The notes below the pieces were generated by a model that saw only the letters and a program-made list of their open reading frames with translations, was not told where the DNA came from and did no database searches. Below, piece after piece: positions 24,752 through 35,631 of a DNA stretch of 64,000 nucleotides; the stretch's first letter is position 1, and each line of letters begins with the position of its first letter. The DNA lies in contig NZ_JADQDO010000005.1 of the NCBI RefSeq assembly GCF_015694465.1, forward strand, positions 1-64,000, written 5' to 3'. This DNA comes from Microvirga alba. Its GTDB lineage: Bacteria > Pseudomonadota > Alphaproteobacteria > Rhizobiales > Beijerinckiaceae. The position numbers were made by a program, and so were the translations under genes.

Positions 24752-26055
24752 CAGCCGTAGATCGGGAAGCGCTTGGTCAGCTCGTGAACGCGGGTCTTGA
24801 CCGATTCCTCGACCGCCTTGTTGGCTTCCTCGCCGTGCTTGGCGAGACCATCGAGGGTCTCGACGATCAGTTCGCCGACCTTGCGGAACTCCGCGACACC
24901 AAAGCCGCGCGACGTGGCGGCCGGGGTGCCGAGACGGACGCCCGAGGTCACCATCGGCTTCTCGGGATCGAAGGGGACGCCGTTCTTGTTGCAGGTGATG
25001 TGCGCGCGGCCCAGCGCCAGCTCGGCGGCCTTGCCGGTGAGCTTCTTCGGACGGAGGTCAACCAGCATCAAGTGGTTGTCCGTGCCGCCCGCAACGATGG
25101 CGTAGCCGTTCGAGAGCATCGTGTCGGCAAGCGCCTTGGCGTTTTCGACGACCGAGCGGGCATAGACCTTGAAATCGGGACGCAGCGCCTCGCCGAAGGC
25201 GACAGCCTTCGCCGCGATGACGTGCATGAGCGGACCGCCCTGCAGACCGGGGAAGATCGCGGAATTGACCTTCTTGGCAATATCCTCGTCATTGGTGAGG
25301 ATCATGCCGCCGCGCGGGCCGCGCAGGGTCTTGTGGGTCGTGGTGGTGACCACGTGGGCATGCGGGAACGGCGACGGATGCGCGCCGCCCGCGACCAGAC
25401 CGGCGAAGTGGGCGATATCGACCATGAAGAACGCGCCGACCTCGTCCGCGATCTCACGGAAACGGGCGAAATCCCAGAAGCGCGAATAGGCCGAGCCGCC
25501 GGCGACGATCACCTTCGGCTTATGCTCGCGGGCAAGGCGCGCGACCTCGTCCATATCGATGATCTGGTCGCTCTCGCGGACCTTGTAGCTCACCACATTG
25601 AACCACTTGCCGGACATGTTAACCGGCGAACCATGGGTCAGGTGGCCGCCGCAGGCGAGGTCGAGGCCCATGAAGGTGTCGCCCGGCTTCATCAGCGCCA
25701 TGAACACGGCCTGATTGGCCTGGCTGCCGGAATTCGGCTGAACATTGGCAAACTTGCAGTCGAACAGGCGCTTGGCGCGGTCGATGGCAAGCTCCTCCGC
25801 GATGTCGACGAACTGGCAACCGCCATAGTAGCGGCGGCCCGGATAGCCTTCCGCGTACTTGTTCGTCATGATCGAGCCCTGGGCTTCCAGGACGGCGCGG
25901 GAGACGATGTTCTCCGAAGCGATCAGCTCGATTTCGTCGCGCTGACGGCCAAGCTCAAGCTCGATGGCGCGGGCGATTTCGGGATCGCTATCGGCAAGGC
26001 TTGCCGAGAAAAAGCTATTGGAAAGTTGACCTTGCGCCGCTTTGCTCATGCTCAT
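24751..26055 (-). CDS. glyA: Serine hydroxymethyltransferase
   Basis: The 434-residue PLP enzyme interconverts serine and glycine with transfer of a one-carbon unit to tetrahydrofolate. The cofactor lysine is Lys242 in [16 protein letters not shown]. Other motifs: [35 protein letters not shown] and [13 protein letters not shown]. It is the first gene of the run down to the MFS gene; the 180-base upstream gap should hold the promoter, but I see no clear -35/-10 pair. Confidence 0.97.
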   Translation of the reverse strand: MSMSKAAQGQLSNSFFSASLADSDPEIARAIELELGRQRDEIELIASENIVSRAVLEAQGSIMTNKYAEGYPGRRYYGGCQFVDIAEELAIDRAKRLFDCKFANVQPNSGSQANQAVFMALMKPGDTFMGLDLACGGHLTHGSPVNMSGKWFNVVSYKVRESDQIIDMDEVARLAREHKPKVIVAGGSAYSRFWDFARFREIADEVGAFFMVDIAHFAGLVAGGAHPSPFPHAHVVTTTTHKTLRGPRGGMILTNDEDIAKKVNSAIFPGLQGGPLMHVIAAKAVAFGEALRPDFKVYARSVVENAKALADTMLSNGYAIVAGGTDNHLMLVDLRPKKLTGKAAELALGRAHITCNKNGVPFDPEKPMVTSGVRLGTPAATSRGFGVAEFRKVGELIVETLDGLAKHGEEANKAVEESVKTRVHELTKRFPIYG

Positions 26056-26239
26056 GTTAAACCCTTTGCCGCCTGCGCGGAGAATGGACCTTCGACTGCG
26101 TTCAGCGCTTTATCACGGCGACAACGAGCGCGCCAAGCCGCCCATTGTCGCCTGAAGCCGGCTATCCAAATCAAAATGGTCTGCAATGACTTGGATTTAC
26201 AGGCCTCCCGGCTCGCCCCCCGAAGGCGAGCAAGACAAG

Positions 26240-26452
26240 CTAAGCCTTCTTCAGGAAGCAGGTCTTGAGAACGAGATCTTTGACCTTCTCGGCCCGGCAC
26301 TCGATTTCTTCTTCATTGCCCGTAAGGCGGATGTTCTTGATGAGGGTTCCCCGCTTCAGGGTCACCGAAGAGCCCTTCACCTTCAGGTCCTTGATGAGGG
26401 TGACGGAGTCGCCGTCGCTGAGCGGCGTGCCGTTGCTGTCTCTGACGTCCAT
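26240..26452 (-). CDS. PhnA/YjdM-domain protein, short form
   Basis: The 70-residue product consists of the PhnA C-terminal domain alone: DSNGTPLSDGDSVTLIKDLKVKGSS, LKRGTLIKNIRLTG and EIECRAEKVKDLVLKTCFLKK. E. coli YjdM carries an N-terminal zinc ribbon in addition, which is absent here. Despite the PhnA name the family's role in phosphonate use is not established. It is single on the minus strand between glyA and the transpeptidase. Confidence 0.88.
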   Translation of the reverse strand: MDVRDSNGTPLSDGDSVTLIKDLKVKGSSVTLKRGTLIKNIRLTGNEEEIECRAEKVKDLVLKTCFLKKA

Positions 26453-26512
26453 GACCGTTTCCTTAGCTATGTGACTGCGCGATGCGCCTCCTTAGCAGCC
26501 GTGCTGCCCGAA

Positions 26513-26545
26513 AACAAAACGGCCCGCCTTTCGGGCGGGCCGTCC
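26513..26545 (-). terminator. Rho-independent terminator of the L,D-transpeptidase gene
   Basis: A ten-base GC-rich stem (ACGGCCCGCC at 26521-26530; GGCGGGCCGT at 26536-26545) has a short loop. On the minus strand it is followed by TTTTGTTTT, 21 bases past the transpeptidase stop. Confidence 0.85.
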
Positions 26546-26565
26546 TTTGGATCGATTGAGGGCGA

Positions 26566-27831
26566 TCAATTCTGCAGGAACATTTCCTGATCCGGCTCGT
26601 TCGGGACGCGGCTCGCAACCGGGATCGCATTGCCGAGGCCATCCTTGTTGTAGATGTCGTCGCGGAACTGCACGAGGCCGTCCGGGGTCGCCCAGGCGGT
26701 AATGTAAACCCAGTAGATATTGACCGGAACGGCAAGGCGCGCGTCGGTGCGAGAACCGGCCTTGAAGGTGGCGTCGATCTGCTCGCGGCTCCAGCCGGGC
26801 GTGTCCTTCAAGAGCCACTCGATGTAGTCGCGCACATTCTGCAAGCGGATACAGCCCGAGGACACAAAGCGGAAATCGTCGCCGAAGATGCCCTTCGACG
26901 GGGTGTCATGCATGTAAACGCCATGCGGGTTCGGAATGTTGATCCGCACGAAGCCCATGGAATTGAGTTCGCCGCCCGAATCCTGACGGAAGCGGTAGCG
27001 GGTCGCTTCGTCGGAGAACCAGTTAACCTGGCTTGGGCTCAATTCCTGACCCGCGCCGTTGAAGATGCGGATCTTGTTGTCGGTCAGGTAGTTCGGCTCC
27101 TTCTGCATCTTGGGGATCAAATCCTTGCGGATGATCGAAGCCGGGACGGTCCAGAAGGGGTTGAAGTTGATCTCCACGACCTTGGAATTGAGCAGCGGCG
27201 ACTGACGGTCGATCTTGCCGACGCCAGCCGCGTGGCGTGTGTGGACGACACCACCTTCGACCGTCTCGACGAGAGCGGCGGGGATGTTCGCGACCACATA
27301 GCGATTGCCGAGATTGCCGGAATAGGTCCGCAGGCGGACCACATTGATCTCAAGCTGGCGGATGCGGATCTCGACTGGCACGTTCATCGCGGCCACGGTC
27401 GCACTGGTCATCGTGCCGGTTGAGCTGAGCCCGTGGCGGGCCTGGAAGCGGCGTACGCCGGCTTCGACATATGAATCGTAAATCGGAGACTCGCCGGCCG
27501 CTGGGTCGAGATCGCCGCTGATGATCAGGCGCTGACGAAGTCCAACGACCGCGGCGCTCTTCGAGCCGACGCGCAGGCCGTCGGCGCCACGGACCGCCGG
27601 CCAGCCGCCGCGACCCGCGATATCGCGATAACGCTGGATCATCTCTTCGGTCGCGGCAAAGGCCTCATGAGAGAGCATCGGGGTCGAGGTGCGCTGCACC
27701 CGCGTGCGGGAAACCGCCTCGTAATTCTGCGACCACTCAGCCTGGCTCTGGGCAAATTGCTGGGCCAGGGCCGCAGCGGGCGTAAAAACGAGGGCGAGCG
27801 ATCCTGTCAGGAGGGAACGACGAGACAACAT
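26566..27831 (-). CDS. L,D-transpeptidase (YcbB-like)
   Basis: The 421-residue periplasmic enzyme forms 3-3 peptidoglycan cross-links or attaches proteins to the wall. A signal peptide (LLTGSLALVFTPAAALAQ) is followed by a peptidoglycan-binding domain (AAVVGLRQRLIISG, GVRRFQARHGLSSTG). The YkuD catalytic domain has YMHDTP (His308) and VSSGCIRL (Cys327). ATG 27831 is used; the frame extends to 27879 without a better start. It is a lone gene with its own terminator. It belongs to the long YcbB class by architecture; which of the reactions it performs is not shown. Confidence 0.93.
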   Translation of the reverse strand: MLSRRSLLTGSLALVFTPAAALAQQFAQSQAEWSQNYEAVSRTRVQRTSTPMLSHEAFAATEEMIQRYRDIAGRGGWPAVRGADGLRVGSKSAAVVGLRQRLIISGDLDPAAGESPIYDSYVEAGVRRFQARHGLSSTGTMTSATVAAMNVPVEIRIRQLEINVVRLRTYSGNLGNRYVVANIPAALVETVEGGVVHTRHAAGVGKIDRQSPLLNSKVVEINFNPFWTVPASIIRKDLIPKMQKEPNYLTDNKIRIFNGAGQELSPSQVNWFSDEATRYRFRQDSGGELNSMGFVRINIPNPHGVYMHDTPSKGIFGDDFRFVSSGCIRLQNVRDYIEWLLKDTPGWSREQIDATFKAGSRTDARLAVPVNIYWVYITAWATPDGLVQFRDDIYNKDGLGNAIPVASRVPNEPDQEMFLQN

Positions 27832-28151
27832 GAGCGCAGGCTCTTCTTCAGGTTGAGTGAGGACAAACGGCAAAAGCACAGACGAATCCGTTCCGGACCC
27901 GCCTCGCTCCAGCCGAAAAATGCCGGGACACGATTAAGGAACAGTATCGAAAACCGCGAAACATCGAGGCCATTTTATGGCAAAAATGGCGCCTCGACCG
28001 CCATCGGCTTAGATAACTGCTCAGGTTTCATCTCTAGGCAGCAAGTGTTGTGCTGAGGAGACACATTTTGGTGATGTCAGGATGATTTTCCGCCGCTCGC
28101 CCTCATGTGATGGTTGCACATATTCCGATAAGCTTTTGCGAGATATTCGCT
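27832..28151. other. 320-base gap upstream of the L,D-transpeptidase gene
   Basis: No credible gene. It contains an inverted repeat GCCATTTTATGG... at about 27971-27992 (GCCATTTT/AAAATGGC arms) in an AT-richer patch. The transpeptidase promoter should be here, read leftwards; a clear sigma-70 pair is not evident. Confidence 0.5.
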
Positions 28152-28616
28152 TTATTTCGCCTCTTCCTGCGCGGCCAACCATGATACGGCAAGGTAGACG
28201 GCGACGAGCGTCAGAAAGAAGACCATCGTCAGAACGCCGCTTGAAACCACGCTCGGAAAGAAGGCCGCGAGGATGAGATGGCTCATGACGGCCAGGAGCC
28301 ACATGATTCCGCCCCAGGAACTCGCCATCCAAAGACCCACGGCGGCGATGAGATCGATCAGGGCAAAGTAGATGATGGTCGCCTGATAGCCGGTCGTCCG
28401 GGATTCGAAATGCCCTGCCGGCGTCCAGATACCGAGGATCACGGACCATGCGCTAAGCCCCTTCATGATCCATAGAATTGCGAGCACGCGCATGAACCAG
28501 ACGAGGATGAAACTCCAGCGCATGACGCTCTGCGAGGTTGGACGTTCCTCGATTCGGTCGGAGGCGTAGTCCCGGGCGGGGTCGGCGACCTGCCTCTGGC
28601 TGGGGGTCTTGGCCAT
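28152..28616 (-). CDS. DUF6163-type membrane protein
   Basis: The 154-residue product has a polar 30-residue N-terminus, then four hydrophobic helices (FILVWFMRVLAILWIMKGL, IIYFALIDLIAAVGLWMA, MWLLAVMSHLILAAFF, LTMVFFLTLVAVYLAVSW). The pattern matches the small DUF6163 family of Rhizobiales as I recall it. Function unknown. The ATG overlaps the stop of the hydratase-like gene (TGATG), so they are probably one operon. Confidence 0.75.
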   Translation of the reverse strand: MAKTPSQRQVADPARDYASDRIEERPTSQSVMRWSFILVWFMRVLAILWIMKGLSAWSVILGIWTPAGHFESRTTGYQATIIYFALIDLIAAVGLWMASSWGGIMWLLAVMSHLILAAFFPSVVSSGVLTMVFFLTLVAVYLAVSWLAAQEEAK

Positions 28617-29668
28617 CAGGCAATCTCCAGTTCGTTCGCCCCAAGGTCGGCGAAATGATGTTCAATAGCAGCGGGAGCGACGGCCTCCAACGAGGCAGGC
28701 TGCCATCGCGGCTGGCCATCCTTGTCGATGAGGACTGCCCGCACACCTTCATAGAAGTCATGGTCCTCGACGATACGCGAGACCACGCGAAACTCTGTCC
28801 TCATCGCCTCCTCGAACTCAAGCGCACCGCCCCGGCGGACCTGTTCGAAGGCGATGTTCATGCTCGTCGGCGATTTTGTCCGCATGGTTGCGGCCGTCTT
28901 CGCCGCGAAATCCGACCCTTTCGCGGCGGCGTCATCAAGGCGCTGGAGAATGGCCAGGACGCTGCCGGCGGAAAAGCAGGAATCGATGACGCCCCTCTCC
29001 CCCTCCAAGGGGCCGGGCCCGGGATCGGCTGACACTAGCGCCAAGGCTTCCTCGACGGGCTCGCCGGCGATCAGCGCCTGGCGCAAGCCGTCGAAGCGAT
29101 CGCCATCGACCGCATGGGTCGCAAGCCCGAGCATTATTGCGTCGGCCCGTTTGACCCGCTCCCCCGTGAGAGCCAGATACATGCCGGACTGTCCGGGAAG
29201 GCGCGGCAAGGCATAGGTCCCGCCGACATCGGGAAAGAAACCGATCCCGACTTCAGGCATCGCGAAAAGATAGCGCTCCCCCGCGACCCGATAGCCGCCA
29301 TGGAGCGAAACCCCGACGCCCCCGCCCATGACGATGCCGTCGATGAGCGAAATGTAGGGTTTGGGATAGCGCTTGATGCGGATGTTGAGCTGATATTCCT
29401 CACGCCAGAAGGTCAGCGCCTCGTGCTTTTCGCCCGCGAGACCGAGTTCGTGGAGCCGCCTGATGTCCCCCCCGGCGCAGAAGGCTTTTTCCCCCGCTCC
29501 CTGGACGATAATCCGCGTGACGGCGGTGTCCGTGGCCCAGGCGTCGAGGGCCCGGCGCATCTCGCGCACCATGGTCAGCGTGAGGGCATTGAGGGCCCGC
29601 GGCCGGTTGAGCGTGATCAGCCCGGCCTCACCCTGGCGCTCGCAGACGATTTCGGCGTTCTCGTCCAT
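28616..29668 (-). CDS. 3-hydroxyisobutyryl-CoA hydrolase-like (enoyl-CoA hydratase/isomerase family)
   Basis: The 350-residue product is of the crotonase fold. It has LITLNRPRALNALTLTMV, KAFCAGGDIRRLHELG (oxyanion hole) and DGIVMGGGVGVSLHGGYRVA, then MPEVGIGFFPDVGGTYALPR with the Glu and Asp expected of HIBCH. The length (about 350) and the C-terminal part with FEVVSRIV-like residues fit HIBCH rather than 260-residue hydratases. It would act in valine breakdown by freeing 3-hydroxyisobutyrate. Genes for the rest of that pathway are not in view. Confidence 0.88.
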   Translation of the reverse strand: MDENAEIVCERQGEAGLITLNRPRALNALTLTMVREMRRALDAWATDTAVTRIIVQGAGEKAFCAGGDIRRLHELGLAGEKHEALTFWREEYQLNIRIKRYPKPYISLIDGIVMGGGVGVSLHGGYRVAGERYLFAMPEVGIGFFPDVGGTYALPRLPGQSGMYLALTGERVKRADAIMLGLATHAVDGDRFDGLRQALIAGEPVEEALALVSADPGPGPLEGERGVIDSCFSAGSVLAILQRLDDAAAKGSDFAAKTAATMRTKSPTSMNIAFEQVRRGGALEFEEAMRTEFRVVSRIVEDHDFYEGVRAVLIDKDGQPRWQPASLEAVAPAAIEHHFADLGANELEIA

Positions 29669-29699
29669 ACCCGTCTCCTCGATCCTCCAAGCGGCTTAG

Positions 29700-30899
<1,200 letters not shown>

Positions 30900-30918
30900 C
30901 CCCAACATTCGGGCTTTC

Positions 30919-32274
30919 GTGACCCGCTCCAACCTGTTCCGAGCATGGCGGTTCATCGCCATGCTTCTGGGTCTAGGCCTCCTGGCCGGTTGCGGGTTGT
31001 CCACAGATGCGCAGCAAACTCGGGTTTGTCGCTCCGCCCTGCCCGCTCTCAACCCCGGAGCGCGGATCACCGTTGAGCGCGTGCAGGAAGGCCCTGCTCC
31101 GCAGAGCCTGCACATTGCCTATGCAGCCGAATACCCGAATCGGCCGCCCCTGGACCGATTCGTCATCTGCCGGTTCGCCGCCGCAGGGCTCTCGCCCAAC
31201 AAGGCCGAGCTGACTGGACTTGCGACCGAGGAAGGTCCGCTGTCGGGCGCGAGCCTCTACCTCTTGAAGCACTACTATATCGACACGCCGGAAGGGGTTG
31301 CGAACGATCCGGGTAGTCGGGCCGATGCAAGCGTCCTCGAAATCCCGGCGAGCGCCGCCTATTCCCTGCAGCAATTCCTGGTCAGCCTGCCGCGAACCGC
31401 CATCTATGCCCTTCTGGCTGTCGCCTATGCCCTTATCTTTGGACTGAGCGGACGCATCAACCTCGCCTTCGGCGAACTCGCAGCAGTCGGATCGGCGGCG
31501 ACTGTCGCCGGGGCGGCAATCGTGCTGACCTCCGGCGGCACTTCTCCCACGCTCGGGCTCGCGGCGGGCCTGATGGCCGCCCTCTTCGCCGGCGCGATCC
31601 ACAGCGCGGTCGGGGGGTATTTCACCATCGCCCGGATCAAGGCGGTGAGCACCCAGCCGAGTCTGATAGCAACGGTCGGCCTGTCGCTTTTCCTCATGGA
31701 ATATCTGAGACTCGTCCAAAGTCCGGTCACAGTCTGGCTGCCGCCGATCTGGTCCACGCCCTGGCCGCTCGCGCGGGCGGGCGATTTTCTCGTCAGCCTG
31801 ACTCCCATCACCGTGATCACGTCGGGCATCGGTCTCATCGCGGCCATCGGCCTGCTCTGGCTCATGCGGGCCACATCCTTCGGGCGGGCGTGGCGGGCCT
31901 ATGCCGATGACGCCAAAGCCGCCGCGCTCTTCGGCGTCAACGGCCCTCGGCTCTTGATCAAGACCCTGGCGCTCGCAGGCGCGATGGCCGCCCTGTCGGG
32001 CATGCTGATCGTGGCGCAATATGGCGGATTGGGCTTCGCGGGCGGGTTCCAGTACGGCCTCAAGGCCCTCATCGCGGCAATCATAGGCGGAATCGGCTCA
32101 ATCCCCGGCGCATTGCTCGGCGGGTTCGCGGTGGGATTGTTTGAAACAGTGTGGTCGGCGTATCTACCTATCGAAGCGCGCGACATGGCTCTCTATGCTG
32201 GGTTGATCGTTTTTCTGATCTTTCGTCCGGGCGGTCTGCTTGGGATGCGGGATCCAACACCACGGCCCGTCTAA
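30919..32274 (+). CDS. LivH-type ABC permease with an N-terminal lipoprotein-like domain
   Basis: The 451-residue product starts at GTG 30919, 19 bases after hemB. Residues 1-26 are a lipoprotein signal (LLGLGLLAGC). About residues 27-150 are a soluble domain (RVCRSALPALNPGARITVER and onward) that I do not recognise. The rest is a branched-chain amino-acid permease of the LivH type: YALLAVAYALIFGLSGRINL, FGELAAVGSAA, RAYADDAKAAALFGVN, GAMAALSGMLIVAQYGG and IGGIGSIPGALLGGFAVGL. LivM, ATPases and a substrate-binding protein are not nearby. The soluble part might fix the substrate supply or specificity (inference). Confidence 0.85.
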   Translation: MTRSNLFRAWRFIAMLLGLGLLAGCGLSTDAQQTRVCRSALPALNPGARITVERVQEGPAPQSLHIAYAAEYPNRPPLDRFVICRFAAAGLSPNKAELTGLATEEGPLSGASLYLLKHYYIDTPEGVANDPGSRADASVLEIPASAAYSLQQFLVSLPRTAIYALLAVAYALIFGLSGRINLAFGELAAVGSAATVAGAAIVLTSGGTSPTLGLAAGLMAALFAGAIHSAVGGYFTIARIKAVSTQPSLIATVGLSLFLMEYLRLVQSPVTVWLPPIWSTPWPLARAGDFLVSLTPITVITSGIGLIAAIGLLWLMRATSFGRAWRAYADDAKAAALFGVNGPRLLIKTLALAGAMAALSGMLIVAQYGGLGFAGGFQYGLKALIAAIIGGIGSIPGALLGGFAVGLFETVWSAYLPIEARDMALYAGLIVFLIFRPGGLLGMRDPTPRPV

Positions 32275-32301
32275 GGGTCAGACCACCAACCGGAGGCAAT
32301 C

Positions 32302-33543
32302 TTGGCAAATTACGCCATCACTATCGACGATATCAAACGCGCTGCGGCCATCATCCAGGGTCAGGTCCTGCGGACGCCCCTCGTCCCGGCTCCCCGGCTC
32401 TCGCAACTTACAGGCGCGACCGTCTATGTGAAGCATGAAAACATGCAGCCTACCGGGTCCTTCAAGGAGCGCGGGGCTGTCACGAAACTCGAGAGCCTGA
32501 CCCCGGAGGAGCGCAAGCGCGGGGTCATCGCCATGTCGGCGGGCAATCACGCTCAGGCGGTGGCCTATCACGCGACACGGCTTGGCATTCCCTCGACCAT
32601 CGTGATGCCGGAAACCGCCCCCCTGGTGAAGGCAGAGAACACCCGCGCCTATGGCGCTCGCGTCATTCTGTACGGAGAGACGCTTTACGAATCCGGTGAC
32701 CGGGCGCGGCAGATCGCGGCCGAAGAGGGTCTCGTCTTCGTCCACCCCTACGACGACCCCAAGATCATGGCCGGTCAGGGAACCATCGGCCTCGAAATCC
32801 TGGCCGATGCGCCCGATCTCGATCAGATCATCGTCCCCATCGGCGGCGGCGGGTTGATTTCGGGTATCACGATTGCGGCCAAGGCGATCAAGCCCTCAAT
32901 CGAGATCGTGGGTGTGGAAGCCGCGCTCTACCCGTCCTTCCAGAACGCCATTCGCCACGAGGATCGCCCCATCGGCGGCGCGACCCTGGCCGAGGGCATC
33001 GCGGTCAAGGCCGTGGGCCAGTTGCCCCTGCCTGTCGTGACCGACCTCGTCTCCGAGATCATCCTCGTCGAGGAACCGTTGATCGAGCGGGCCGTGAATG
33101 CATTCGCCACCCTGCAACGGACCATGGCCGAGGGCGCGGGCGCGGCGGGTCTCGCCGCCATGCTCGCCAAGCCTGAGCGCTTCGCGGGCAAGCGCGTCGG
33201 CGTGGTGCTTTGCGGCGGCAATATCGACGCACGGATCCTCGCCTCGGTGATGGTGCGTGAGCTGGAGCGGGATGACCGCATCACCTCCTTCCGCATCACC
33301 TCTCACGACCGCCCTGGCCTCCTCGGCCGCGTCGCGAGCCGTCTGGGCGAGCTTGGCGCGAATATTCTGGAAGTATCGCACGGGCGTCTTTTCCTGGACG
33401 TTCCGGCCAAGGGTGTTTCCATCGACATCACCATCGAAACTCGCGACAGAAAGCATACATTGGAGGTGTTCGAAGCCCTGGCGGCTGACGGACTGGCCCC
33501 GCAGCGCATCGACCAGCGGTGCCTGTCGGAAAGCGCCTATTGA
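32302..33543 (+). CDS. ilvA: Threonine ammonia-lyase with C-terminal ACT domain
   Basis: The 413-residue PLP enzyme deaminates threonine to 2-oxobutyrate. It has MQPTGSFKERGAV (PLP Lys), AMSAGNHAQAVAYHATRLG, GGGGLISGI and VLCGGNIDARIL. The C-terminal 70 residues are a single ACT domain (FRITSHDRPGLLGRVASRLG). The start is TTG at 32302 with CGGAGG at 32291-32296. With one ACT domain and about 400 residues it fits both the tdcB-like and short ilvA types, so the symbol is tentative. Confidence 0.9.
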   Translation: MANYAITIDDIKRAAAIIQGQVLRTPLVPAPRLSQLTGATVYVKHENMQPTGSFKERGAVTKLESLTPEERKRGVIAMSAGNHAQAVAYHATRLGIPSTIVMPETAPLVKAENTRAYGARVILYGETLYESGDRARQIAAEEGLVFVHPYDDPKIMAGQGTIGLEILADAPDLDQIIVPIGGGGLISGITIAAKAIKPSIEIVGVEAALYPSFQNAIRHEDRPIGGATLAEGIAVKAVGQLPLPVVTDLVSEIILVEEPLIERAVNAFATLQRTMAEGAGAAGLAAMLAKPERFAGKRVGVVLCGGNIDARILASVMVRELERDDRITSFRITSHDRPGLLGRVASRLGELGANILEVSHGRLFLDVPAKGVSIDITIETRDRKHTLEVFEALAADGLAPQRIDQRCLSESAY

Positions 33544-33554
33544 TGGAGAGGAAA

Positions 33555-34040
33555 ATGGCCAACGGGCCAATCGTGCCGAGCATGAATTACCGGCCTGAGA
33601 CCATAGATTGGCGTCTGACACGCGGCGTCATCAGCCGGCGCTTCTGGGCTTACATGATCGATCTCGTGGTCGTCGCCCTGTGGGTGTTCTTCGTATTCTT
33701 CGCACTTGCGGTGCTCGGGCCGTTCACGCTTGGGCTCACGTGGCTGCTGATGCTTATCGGCCTTCCGGTCGCCGCCTTTACTTTCGTGATCTACAACGCG
33801 GTAACGATTGGCGGGCGGTCGCAGGCGACCGTCGGTATGCGGATGACTGGTTTGCGGGTGGTCGATTCCGTCACCAGAGGCCGCCCCTCAGTCCTGGCGG
33901 CGGCGGTTCACGCGCTCCTCTTCTACGTGGCTGCGCCGACCTTTGTTCTTTGGGCCGGCGACATTCTCGTTGGCCTCGTTCGCGATGACCGGCGCTTTGC
34001 CCGCGACCTCTTGACCGGCCTCACGTTCATTCGCGCATGA
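33555..34040 (+). CDS. RDD-family membrane protein
   Basis: The 161-residue product has the RDD pattern: GVISRRFWAYMIDLVVVALW in helix 1, a second hydrophobic pair, GGRSQATVGMRMTGLRVVD between, and a final AAVHALLFYVAAPTFVLW with DDRRFARDLLTGL. The role of RDD proteins is poorly known. ATG 33555 follows GGAGAGGAAA; an ATG at 33543 overlapping the ilvA stop is the alternative. Confidence 0.85.
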   Translation: MANGPIVPSMNYRPETIDWRLTRGVISRRFWAYMIDLVVVALWVFFVFFALAVLGPFTLGLTWLLMLIGLPVAAFTFVIYNAVTIGGRSQATVGMRMTGLRVVDSVTRGRPSVLAAAVHALLFYVAAPTFVLWAGDILVGLVRDDRRFARDLLTGLTFIRA

Positions 34041-34052
34041 GGCGGCCCTGCG

Positions 34053-34079
34053 GCATCCGGAGACCTTTCTTCCGGATGC
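34053..34079 (+). terminator. Hairpin between RDD and bpt genes
   Basis: A nine-base perfect stem (GCATCCGGA at 34053-34061; TCCGGATGC at 34071-34079) lies 13 bases after the RDD stop. There is no T-run, so its role as a terminator is uncertain. Confidence 0.35.
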
Positions 34080-34146
34080 ATCCGGCACCAATGTTATCGT
34101 TGAGCGTTGAATTGACGCTCAAGGTTCCACCACAAGGCGATCCAGC

Positions 34147-34893
34147 GTGACGAGCCAGCCGCGTGATGCACCGCAGTTTTATCTGACGTCTCCTTCCACC
34201 TGCCCCTACCTGCCCGACCGGGAGGAGCGGAAGGTCTTCACGCATATCGTGGGCCGCCGCAGCCGGGAGCTGAACGAGATCCTGACCCAGGGCGGCTTCC
34301 GGCGTTCGCAAACCATCGCCTATCGTCCGGCCTGCGACGCCTGCCGCGCCTGCGTGTCCGTTCGCGTCCTCACCGACGAGTTTGAGCCCTCGGGCAACCT
34401 CAAGCGCGTTCTGAAGGCGAACAACGACTTGATCGGCGTGGCTATTTCGAACCGCCCGTCCTCCGAACAATACTCGCTCTTCCGCCGCTACCTCGACGCC
34501 CGTCACACCGATGGTGGCATGGCCGACATGACCGTGCTCGATTATTCGATGATGATCGAGGACAGCCACGTCGACACACAGGTCATCGAGTACCGCCGCC
34601 GCGGAATCGACAGCGGCATCACCGGAAAGGGCGCGGGCGATCTGATCGCCATGTGTCTCACCGATGTGATGAGCGACGGCCTGTCGATGGTCTATTCTTT
34701 TTACGAGCCGGACATGCACGACCGCAGCCTCGGCACCTTCATGATCCTCGATCACATCCGCCGCGCGCGGACGATGGGCTTGCCGTATCTCTATCTCGGC
34801 TACTGGGTCGAAGGCTCCAAGAAGATGGCCTACAAGGCCCGCTTCAAACCGCAGGAACGGCTTCTGGCGCAAGGCTGGGTTCGGACCGATTGA
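34147..34893 (+). CDS. bpt: Aspartate/glutamate leucyltransferase (N-end rule)
   Basis: The 248-residue product moves leucine (or arginine) from aminoacyl-tRNA to N-terminal Asp/Glu of proteins, marking them for ClpAP. It has [16 protein letters not shown], the Cys-rich [25 protein letters not shown], and the C-terminal [20 protein letters not shown]. The start is GTG at 34147. The Bpt/Ate distinction cannot be settled by eye; the length (about 250) and short form favour Bpt. Confidence 0.9.
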   Translation: MTSQPRDAPQFYLTSPSTCPYLPDREERKVFTHIVGRRSRELNEILTQGGFRRSQTIAYRPACDACRACVSVRVLTDEFEPSGNLKRVLKANNDLIGVAISNRPSSEQYSLFRRYLDARHTDGGMADMTVLDYSMMIEDSHVDTQVIEYRRRGIDSGITGKGAGDLIAMCLTDVMSDGLSMVYSFYEPDMHDRSLGTFMILDHIRRARTMGLPYLYLGYWVEGSKKMAYKARFKPQERLLAQGWVRTD

Positions 34894-34973
34894 TCGACCG
34901 AATCATATCGTTGTTTCGTTGCATTCACGGCGTTTCAAGCTAGAGTGGCCTAATCAAGCAAGGCCATTTTCCC

Positions 34974-35513
34974 ATGAAAACGCATTACCTTCTCCTGTCC
35001 CTTTCGCTCGCATCTTTGGCAGGCTGCGCCACAGAATCGGCAACCGGAAATTTCACGGCCGGTCAGGAAGTCAGAGGCGAGGTGCTCGCACACTGGACCC
35101 AAGCCGCGTTCGAGAAAGAACTGGAACAGCGCGGCGCGTCTGAGCAGGCCCTGATGGCTCGGGTCATGGGGCCGGCCATCAGGGCCGGCAGGGTGGTTCA
35201 ATATCGATGCGCCCAAGGCAAGGACGATGCTGTGATCGCCAATGCGATCCTTCCCACGGGGCTTCAAGTTCGACGCGGCGAGGTTGTTCGGATCCGGGTC
35301 GGAGACGCATCCAGTGCCATCGCCAACCAGGTTACAGGCAAGGAGACCTCACCGCGTCTTCAGCGCGGGTCCTTTGGGCGCCCCGGAAGCGCCGTTGAGC
35401 TCACTCCATGGGCCGGCTACATGAAGGAAGGGCCGATCGAGCCTTGGATCGAGCAGGAGTATTTCCGTGCCCCTCATTTCAGGTTCCTGATCAAGTGCAC
35501 CGCCCCCGCCTGA
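34974..35513 (+). CDS. Putative lipoprotein
   Basis: The 179-residue product begins with a lipoprotein signal (LLLSLSLASLAGC, lipobox LAGC). The mature part contains RVVQYRCAQGKDDAVIANA and a basic region around residue 120; it ends HFRFLIKCTAPA. No family is recognised. It is alone between bpt and the MFS gene, on the same strand, with 80 and 118 bases on either side. Confidence 0.7.
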   Translation: MKTHYLLLSLSLASLAGCATESATGNFTAGQEVRGEVLAHWTQAAFEKELEQRGASEQALMARVMGPAIRAGRVVQYRCAQGKDDAVIANAILPTGLQVRRGEVVRIRVGDASSAIANQVTGKETSPRLQRGSFGRPGSAVELTPWAGYMKEGPIEPWIEQEYFRAPHFRFLIKCTAPA

Positions 35514-35631
35514 CAGCGGGACAATTGATCGCGTGACCTCACATCGGCGTGTTGGAACTGGTTTTCTTTCCCAAGGTTAAACCTGCATATTCGGTTGCCC
35601 GAATGCGTGATGCCTGCCGAAGGAGGCAGCC

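Noticed and set aside
26056-26239. Riboswitch upstream of glyA
   Set aside because: The gap is short and I see no conserved glycine- or SAM-type core; promoter only.
24784-26268. 494-codon plus-strand open frame
   Set aside because: It is antisense to glyA and has no recognisable domain.
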